From: Vibrio neptunius
GTDB taxonomy: Bacteria; Pseudomonadota; Gammaproteobacteria; Enterobacterales; Vibrionaceae
Reading direction: 5' to 3'
Assembly: GCF_000967495.1 (NCBI RefSeq)
Contig: NZ_JXXU01000001.1
Location: 265,788 to 329,787, forward strand
Length of the DNA stretch: 64,000 nucleotides
The position numbers and the translations under genes are program-made. Of this stretch, positions 58,348 to 64,000 are shown piece by piece. The notes under the pieces were generated by a model. That model saw nothing but the letters and a program-made list of their open reading frames with translations. It was not told where the DNA came from and did no database searches. The stretch's first letter is position 1, and the number at the start of each line of letters is the position of its first letter.

Positions 58348-60582
58348 TTAGAGATCCTCCAAAGGTACGGGTTCTTCAACCTCTTCGGGTTCTGCAAAAA
58401 CAAATTCTTGGTAAGTATTGCTCAGCTCGTTTTCTAACCACTGAAGCCCTTCATCAATATAGGTTGGAACTTTTAGCTTCTTAGGATCAACATCATACAA
58501 AAGATCCAATGCCATCTTCGCCTTTTTACTATCTAAGGCTCTGTATAGAGTGGCGGCACATTCTTCCAAAGAATCCTTCATCGTCGCTTCGTGCATCTTT
58601 TTGACCATCCCAGTTGAGCTAGTCAAGTCTCGAAATAGTTGAATATTACTGAGCGCTATTGCATCCTCAAATGTGTATGGAATCGCTTCCTCTTCTTCGG
58701 CATCTGTGTGATATTTGACCTTGAAACCATATTGGTATGCAGCTCTGACATTACCTTTAACTTTCTTATCATTTGAAAGATCCAGTACGTCATCCAGACT
58801 TAGGTCTTTCAGTTCAAACCACTCCCTAAGCGTATCACTGCCATACTTATAATCGTTATTTCTTTCAGGCTGAACCTTCTTGCCATCCAAGCCCTTCGCA
58901 TCTGTATCGGTAATCACCAAAGTAGGTAAGGCCAGAGTATCGATTAGTGGTTTCAAACGTTGAGCGTGCGCACCACCAACCTCTAGTATTGACAAATAGC
59001 TACTTCGTAGCTCTGGATAATTGTAATTAATAAAATGGGGTAGTAGCATCCGCTCTGCTGTACCTTCAACAAGAATGATGCCATTTGCAAAGAAAAAATC
59101 GCAGTGGGTAGTCTTGAGGTAACGCGAAACAAACTTCTGAGTGTTAAGAACCTGTTCGTCCTCATTAGCCTTTTTCTTACCACTTCCAAAAACTGAAGAT
59201 AAGTCAACAACCTCGGCCTCTGGCACATCAGAGATACTAACTGCGGCTTTGCGTTTGAAATAGCGCAATTTCTCAAAGCCAGCTTCATGAGCTATGTAGC
59301 TTGAATGGGTACTAAGAACCATCTGCGTAGTAAATTGTTTGCTGATACCCTTTCTAAGGACTTCATAGGCTTTGCGTATAAATACCTGCTGAACCTGAGC
59401 GTGTAGATGAGCTTCAGGTTCTTCAACCAATACCAAATGGATTGGTTCTATTGCAACATCATCTTCTGTTCTTCTTTTTTGAGCTTTACCGATCCTTTGC
59501 CACCGATCTCTGAACGTAATCAACTTGAATACAATATGGATAAGGTTCTTGTATCCCAGCCCATTATATTTCTCTGGTAGGGAGTACGTGTGGTTATCAA
59601 AACCTTGCTTTTGAATATCAAATATCACAGCAGCATCATGTTCCAGCCCGTCAATCGGATTAACGCGACTCGATAGTTTAATTTCAGGATCACTGAATCC
59701 CGGATATCCAAGCGCTTGTATCTCCCCCAATGCTCCCTTGAACGACTTGTCCAATTTTTTATCAAACTCCGTCTGAGCCTCCTCAATTGCTTTCAATGCA
59801 GGAAGATCCTCCTCATCAGGTAAATCTGTAGGGTTTAGATGACGAATATAGTATTCGTGCAATTGACTAGATAGAGTGCTCCCTGCATTCACTTGCTCAC
59901 TATTAGGATCTGTGAACCCGCGCTGTGCTTCTATAGTGTCAACTTTAAACAAGCCTTTAAAAGGATCTTTCTCTAATGGAGTGGCGTCCTTTGGCAAATC
60001 TTGAGTATTAGAAATTTTCTTAGGGTCTAAGATATAAGCTCTGATAACAAAGGAATCAGACAACTTTCTATTGAGGTAATCTTTTAAATCCCTAGGCCAA
60101 AACGATAGCTTTGTCTCGTCGGTTCGTAAGTCATCTATAGCTTCGAAATCTTGTAAAAAGTTCTCTCTAAGCTTTTCGATATCTTTGGGTTCATATGTTA
60201 GCCTGATACCCAGAGGCTCGCCTCTCCATTTAAGCGTTGGAATTAAATGTGCCACTCTGTGAACATCTTCAACTCCAGCATCAAGCCAAACGTCAAGTGA
60301 AGGGCAGTACGGAATCCAATCGCTTATATCTTTTCCTTTTAACTCTTTTGGGTCGGTACTAAGCCAAGATTCTGCGTATTGATTTAAAACCGACCAGTTA
60401 CTTAAGGTAAAGTCAGTAACTGTAATCTTCCGCGACTTGTCGAGAAAGCATATAAGGGCATCCGTAGCCGAGGTTTTACCGCTATTATTTGCACCGACTA
60501 GCAAAGTTTCATTGCCTGACAGTTTAACCCTACAGTTCTTTAGTTTTCGAAAGTTTTGGATTTGTACAAAATTAATCTTCAT
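58348..60582 (-). CDS. OLD-family ATPase/TOPRIM endonuclease (GajA-like)
   Basis: A 744-aa protein: ABC/SMC-type ATPase with Walker A GANNSGKT (residues 30-37) and Walker B/signature LVLVEEPEAHLH, then a TOPRIM nuclease domain (ILVEGTAERMLLP and ITDTDAKG). This is the OLD nuclease plan. Encoded directly before a UvrD-like helicase, it fits Gabija-type phage defence, but it is longer than usual GajA (about 580 aa), with an extra 150 residues at the C-terminus after the TOPRIM domain. Confidence 0.85.
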   Translation of the reverse strand: MKINFVQIQNFRKLKNCRVKLSGNETLLVGANNSGKTSATDALICFLDKSRKITVTDFTLSNWSVLNQYAESWLSTDPKELKGKDISDWIPYCPSLDVWLDAGVEDVHRVAHLIPTLKWRGEPLGIRLTYEPKDIEKLRENFLQDFEAIDDLRTDETKLSFWPRDLKDYLNRKLSDSFVIRAYILDPKKISNTQDLPKDATPLEKDPFKGLFKVDTIEAQRGFTDPNSEQVNAGSTLSSQLHEYYIRHLNPTDLPDEEDLPALKAIEEAQTEFDKKLDKSFKGALGEIQALGYPGFSDPEIKLSSRVNPIDGLEHDAAVIFDIQKQGFDNHTYSLPEKYNGLGYKNLIHIVFKLITFRDRWQRIGKAQKRRTEDDVAIEPIHLVLVEEPEAHLHAQVQQVFIRKAYEVLRKGISKQFTTQMVLSTHSSYIAHEAGFEKLRYFKRKAAVSISDVPEAEVVDLSSVFGSGKKKANEDEQVLNTQKFVSRYLKTTHCDFFFANGIILVEGTAERMLLPHFINYNYPELRSSYLSILEVGGAHAQRLKPLIDTLALPTLVITDTDAKGLDGKKVQPERNNDYKYGSDTLREWFELKDLSLDDVLDLSNDKKVKGNVRAAYQYGFKVKYHTDAEEEEAIPYTFEDAIALSNIQLFRDLTSSTGMVKKMHEATMKDSLEECAATLYRALDSKKAKMALDLLYDVDPKKLKVPTYIDEGLQWLENELSNTYQEFVFAEPEEVEEPVPLEDL

Positions 60583-60626
60583 TCTTTAGCCTAGCCTTGG
60601 TAGCCATCAATTGAATTAGAGAATAA

Positions 60627-60893
<267 letters not shown>

Positions 60894-60915
60894 CTATTGA
60901 CGCCATAGTCTCTTG

Positions 60916-61386
60916 TTACGCATTTACTCTTTTAGACGATGTATTAACTCTATATTGATAACTGAGTATTGGATAAATATAGGGGAGCGGGCTGACTATC
61001 ACTGGAATGGTCACAAGAAACTCAATTTCATTATCTTTAACCAACCCCAAAGTTGATACCATGCGTGAAACAAGCTCACTCCTGCACATTAACCTTATAC
61101 TTATACTATCTTCATGAAATCGAATAAAACCGAGAGGGTATTTTCCTGACAAAGAAAGAATTTCGTCACCGCTCCTTTCCCATACATTGATACGTAAATC
61201 TTTATACGGAAAGTCAAAACCATCTTCTACTTCAGTTGTCTTTACCTCGTAGTAAAGAAATGAAGATAGAGGTTCATCTTCCAGAGAGCAATCTAAGGTC
61301 TCATTCATACCCGCAACATAAGGTGTTAGCTGTAACCAAAAACACTCGCTATCTTTTAGTTCTTCATATGAGGGAGCCTGATTCAT
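60916..61386 (-). CDS. Integron cassette gene, unknown 156-aa protein
   Basis: No family recognised. Soluble, acidic N-terminal half (MNQAPSYEELKDSECFWLQL), beta-rich middle and a hydrophobic LVTIPVIVSPLPYIYPIL near the end. ATG 61386 is preceded by AGGA at 8 nt; an ATG two codons earlier is too close. It begins 23 bp after an attC end, and its stop codon opens into TAACAAGAG, the 5' start of another attC cut by the IS110 fragment. Confidence 0.7.
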   Translation of the reverse strand: MNQAPSYEELKDSECFWLQLTPYVAGMNETLDCSLEDEPLSSFLYYEVKTTEVEDGFDFPYKDLRINVWERSGDEILSLSGKYPLGFIRFHEDSISIRLMCRSELVSRMVSTLGLVKDNEIEFLVTIPVIVSPLPYIYPILSYQYRVNTSSKRVNA

Positions 61387-61409
61387 AGTCATTATCCTAT
61401 CGTAATGCT

Positions 61410-61528
61410 TAACGCCCAGCTAAGTAGCCAAAAACGCACAAATACTGTTTATGCAAACTACCCTAAACACAAAACCCAACGCAAACTAAAAATGCCATGC
61501 GTTTTTGGTCTGCTTGAACTGTTTGTTA
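61410..61528 (-). repeat. Integron attC recombination site (Vibrio superintegron type)
   Basis: Read on the minus strand, 119 bp starting TAACAAACAGTTCAAGCAGA and ending TACTTAGCTGGGCGTTA. The ends, the internal TTTGCGTTGGGTTTTGTGTT block and the length match the VCR/VPR family of superintegron attC sites. Its first TAA is the stop codon of the cassette gene at 61526. Confidence 0.9.
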
Positions 61529-62080
61529 GTTGCGTTCCAAAGTTTTAGGACATTTCTCAGCATGATTTTCCAATGATTTTAGGAATGACCCACAACTATT
61601 ACACCTACTTTTACCGCTTAAACGATGAGAAACATCATTGCTTGATGTGTATTTTTGCCAGTAGTCTGGGTGACTCTGACTCACATGCTGAACGATATCT
61701 ACAACCATTTTCGCGCAATATGCACACTCTGTTTTTTGTTTAGGATCTGCTTTGTCTTTTTTAGGTTTAATTTTAGTTTTGGGAATATCTACTCCATATT
61801 CGTATTCAATAAAGTCTAAAACTTCATCTAGTGCACGAATAATGTGCAACTGGTTTGCTCCAAAAGCATAGTATGCTGCCTGCAAATCATGGTCAGTAAC
61901 ATCGGCTTTGATACTGGTTCTTGTACTCAAACCATTGATTATGATTGGATACCTAAAAGCACGCCCCTCACCTAGCCACTCTCCATTCGCACCCCAGTTT
62001 TGAATATTACCGTTATAGCAGCTAGAGCCGACTATTTTTTCGAGTTTTATAAGTAACTCTTTCCTAGTTAATTTAGCCAA
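61526..62080 (-). CDS. Integron cassette gene, zinc-finger-like unknown protein
   Basis: A 184-aa protein. The C-terminal third has two zinc-ribbon/finger-like motifs: CAYCAKM...H and CNSCGSFLKSLENHAEKC (C-x2-C...H-x4-C). The N-terminal part has no recognised domain. It starts with TTG, with AGGAG about 6 nt upstream, and its stop codon is the first triplet of the attC site, a compact cassette layout. Upstream, GGCGTTA (62098-62104) is the 3' end of the previous attC. Confidence 0.75.
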   Translation of the reverse strand: MAKLTRKELLIKLEKIVGSSCYNGNIQNWGANGEWLGEGRAFRYPIIINGLSTRTSIKADVTDHDLQAAYYAFGANQLHIIRALDEVLDFIEYEYGVDIPKTKIKPKKDKADPKQKTECAYCAKMVVDIVQHVSQSHPDYWQKYTSSNDVSHRLSGKSRCNSCGSFLKSLENHAEKCPKTLERN

Positions 62081-62097
62081 TTTATCTCCTAAGCAAC

Positions 62098-62109
62098 TAA
62101 CGCCTTGTC
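62098..62109 (-). repeat. Truncated 3' end of an attC site
   Basis: Minus-strand GGACAAGGCGTTA, the right end of a cassette attC. The rest is replaced by the IS4 remnant that begins at 62110. Confidence 0.6.
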
Positions 62110-62614
62110 CTTACGAATCCCCTCATAATTTCTATATAAAACAATGAGTAGACGCGCATCGTTCATTCTGATCTAATGAATTTCGCCAAAAACACACCTG
62201 ATTAAATGGATTTAATAGGGAGCCCTAACGATGCGCGACATTCAAATTCTACAGCAAACTATTGAGAATCAATGCCCTGAAATTCACAAAAAACGACTTA
62301 GATCTCTGATACTTGCAACCAAAGCGGTGCTTGATAATTCTGATATAACACTCACCAAAATTGGAAGAGCTCTCGACACTGATACCACAGTGAAACATGC
62401 TATTAAACGTATCGACCGATTACTTGGTAATCGCAATCTGCACCGTGAAAAGAATTCATATACAAATGGCATGCCTCCTTTATTACCCGTGCTAATCCTT
62501 TTCCAGTGATTCTGGTTGATTGGTCGGATGTTCGAGAGCAACTGCGCTATATGACATTACGCGCTTCGGTATCGGTTAAAGCAAATTCAATTGGGACAGA
62601 CACCTCAATAATCC
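62110..62614 (+). mobile_element. IS4-family element remnant with broken transposase
   Basis: Transposase frame from ATG 62231 reads MRDIQILQQTIENQCPEIH and LTKIGRALDTDTTVKHAIKR, then shifts frame after NLHRE: the next frame continues KWHASFITRANPFPVILVDW and DVREQLRYMTLRASVSV, then ends abruptly at junction copy D (62585-62614). About 115 N-terminal residues of an IS4-type transposase remain, without the catalytic DDE core. Sister of the shorter copy at 52135. Confidence 0.8.
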
Positions 62615-62685
62615 TGGTAACCTCCAATTAGTATTGAAGGTGTCCACTAGATCGGGTCAACGACACGGGTCACCTTGATTGCCTG

Positions 62686-63279
62686 TTATGGCTCAAGTAC
62701 ACCATGCTTCTTACCCCACGATTTAATGCGTGACTTTGCGAGAGGCTTTTCTTTTAACGCAACAACAAGGTGAACTTTTGACCCAGAAATATCTCCTTGA
62801 TAAAGCGAAATTACTGCCGCAAGCAGCGAATTTCGACTGTTAACGGCTGATACCTTAACATTATTTAGATCGGACATTTTGTCTAGCCATGGCAAACAAA
62901 ATTGACGAGCCTTAGTAGCCAAATCTGATCCAACTAAGCTCAACTCTGATTGAGAATCAACTTCCCACCAAATATCTTTATTTTCACTAGTCAGTAACCC
63001 TATTCGCTCACGTAGTGTGCAGTCATACTCTTTCGGCAATCCTATAAACTTTGGAGATTCAGCCAATTTAGCTATTTCGGGGAAATAAATGCCAATATTA
63101 AGGGTAAAACGTCCGGCCTGACCGTTATTCCATTGACTAGATTGAATGTTAATTACTTCTATCCGGTTATCGTGCTCTCTATAGAAATTGCGCCCTTTCT
63201 TTTTAAATCCTGATTGCTTTAGGAAAGGTACAAGCTCCATTTTTATAACAGCATCAATTACCTTTGAGATTTCACTCAT
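62686..63279 (-). CDS. DUF4304 domain protein, probable cassette gene
   Basis: A 197-aa soluble protein with an N-terminal DUF4304-like domain (VPFLKQSGFKKKGRNFYR; FTLNIGIYFPEIAKL). Function unknown; this domain is common in mobile cassettes. Its stop codon leads into TAACAGGCAATCAAGGTGAC, like the start of an attC, which is cut after about 45 bp by the IS4 remnant junction. A GAGG ribosome site lies 11 nt before the ATG. Confidence 0.75.
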   Translation of the reverse strand: MSEISKVIDAVIKMELVPFLKQSGFKKKGRNFYREHDNRIEVINIQSSQWNNGQAGRFTLNIGIYFPEIAKLAESPKFIGLPKEYDCTLRERIGLLTSENKDIWWEVDSQSELSLVGSDLATKARQFCLPWLDKMSDLNNVKVSAVNSRNSLLAAVISLYQGDISGSKVHLVVALKEKPLAKSRIKSWGKKHGVLEP

Positions 63280-63316
63280 TTCGCAAATTCCTCTTGAGCC
63301 ATAACATTCTTAATAA

Positions 63317-63345
63317 CAGGCAGTCTCGTTTTTCTGTCTGCCTGA
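63317..63345. repeat. Inverted repeat upstream of the DUF4304 gene
   Basis: CAGGCAG / CTGCCTG inverted repeat; on the minus strand it ends TGCCTGTTA, complementary to the TAACAGGCA that follows the DUF4304 gene, as attC ends are. It may be a small or truncated attC, or a plain terminator. Confidence 0.4.
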
Positions 63346-63535
63346 CTTGCCATTAACCTATCATAAGTAACTGAAACTTAGTATAAATGCGTAATATATA
63401 CATCATATCAATATATAAAGGCGAGCGTGGGGGTTATCTTCGTAAGAAGAGTAAAAATTCTATTACTCACAATAGTTTAGAGCAACCACCCTACTCCAAA
63501 TCTCTGTAATATCAGACCTGCTCGTTGGTAGCCAA

Positions 63536-64000
63536 TTAACGCGAGGTGAGAGTTTGATCTTGCTTAAGCGTTTTCACGATGCCGTCTCGCTGACTATCGC
63601 TCAGCGGAAACCAACGGTTTTTCTGGATCTGCGGTTCAGACAGTACCTCAAGCAATGCATCTGGGCTGAGTTTCGCCTTCCCATACGCCACCAACTCAAT
63701 CGGCTGTGCGCACAAAGACTGTAAACGACAAATACATTGGTCAACGTCTTGGGTAAAACACAAGTTATAGGCATTTTGGTTCTGCATCTTAACTAAACAA
63801 AGATCGGTAGTATCACGAGATGGGGAGCAATGCTCGGTAAAGCGATTGAGTTGCGCTTGTCTAATAATCGCTTCGAGCCAGCTATATTTAGACGTTTGTT
63901 TAGGGTCGGGCCCATTGAGCAGCGTCGATAAATCACGCATATGGGAGCGAATCGATTCAGGCTCGGTGTGAATGCGATAGCAAATAGAATTGAGGACTTT
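63536..64000 (-). CDS. Unrecognised protein, C-terminal part (5' end beyond window)
   Basis: The frame is open to the right edge and stops at 63536, leaving 154 codons. It reads SICYRIHTEPESIRSHMRD, LVAYGKAKLSPDALLEVL and NRWFPLSDSQRDGI. Cytoplasmic, cysteine-containing, with no recognised domain. The ATG at 63940 is probably internal, because the same frame and composition continue upstream. Base use looks like core Vibrio genome, so this probably marks the right edge of the accessory region. Confidence 0.65.
   Translation of the reverse strand, partial: KVLNSICYRIHTEPESIRSHMRDLSTLLNGPDPKQTSKYSWLEAIIRQAQLNRFTEHCSPSRDTTDLCLVKMQNQNAYNLCFTQDVDQCICRLQSLCAQPIELVAYGKAKLSPDALLEVLSEPQIQKNRWFPLSDSQRDGIVKTLKQDQTLTSR

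Noticed and set aside
62284..62541. Minus-strand frame opposite the IS4 transposase remnant
   Set aside because: Antisense of a recognised transposase sequence, with no supporting signal.

Overview
The window looks like a stretch of a Vibrio (Vibrionaceae) main chromosome. The sequence supports this through the norspermidine biosynthesis trio (nspC, carboxynorspermidine dehydrogenase, fused diaminobutyrate aminotransferase/decarboxylase), Vibrio-like NrdAB/GyrA/UbiG/RadD proteins, several membrane-bound ToxR-type regulators, and an integron attC site of the Vibrio superintegron type. Gene order around nspC, TolC, OmpA and nhaA resembles, from memory, the V. cholerae frhA region. No rRNA, tRNA, CRISPR array or intact transposase was seen.

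Layout. 1-4.3 kb: YjjW/YjjI glycyl-radical pair (cut at the left edge) and a dCache chemoreceptor. 4.6-12.6 kb: housekeeping block gyrA / ubiG / nrdA-nrdB-yfaE, with a DnaA box and paired NrdR boxes before nrdA. 12.6-16.1 kb: small conserved genes, a CinA-like protein, a DUF3943 protein and a GcvR-like ACT protein. 16.1-24.6 kb: norspermidine operon, a 475-bp gene-free leader, then a 110-aa orphan 'retention module' (the N-terminal part of giant surface adhesins) divergent from TolC and OmpA-family genes; the giant adhesin body is absent. 24.7-37.9 kb: nhaA, an AttEFGH-like ABC operon, MATE pump, DUF2867 dehydrogenase, Bcr/CflA pump with DUF2913, rsuA and radD. 38.0-42.3 kb: a PepSY protein with a PhoP/PhoQ-like two-component system, then DUF481 and DUF1460 envelope proteins. 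42.4-49.1 kb: an RND efflux pump lying between two paralogous pairs, each a ToxR-like transmembrane regulator overlapping a small membrane-anchored partner gene. 49.2-51.8 kb: DedA/LssY protein, glycosyltransferase and rplY (ribosomal protein L25).

From rplY to about 63.3 kb the sequence is an accessory mosaic. A perfect 136-bp direct repeat of the region just downstream of rplY (51811-51946 and 54591-54726) brackets a compact operon: a 43-aa ORF, an 86-aa gene, an Hcp-family type VI secretion protein, a 240-aa unknown protein (candidate cargo toxin) and a 105-aa three-helix membrane protein (candidate immunity). After the second repeat come a small acidic protein, a stand-alone PD-(D/E)XK nuclease-like gene and a Gabija-like pair (OLD-family ATPase/TOPRIM nuclease plus UvrD-like helicase). 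Then follow an IS110 fragment, integron-type gene cassettes with one complete attC and partial attC ends, an IS4-family remnant and a DUF4304 gene. A roughly 30-bp sequence recurs at four junctions of this mosaic. The window ends inside an unrecognised protein gene.

The best candidates for something undescribed are the Hcp/unknown/membrane-protein operon in the duplicated rplY site, and the doubled ToxR-like regulator/partner pairs around the RND pump. All functional calls are from motifs and family resemblance read by eye; no search was run.
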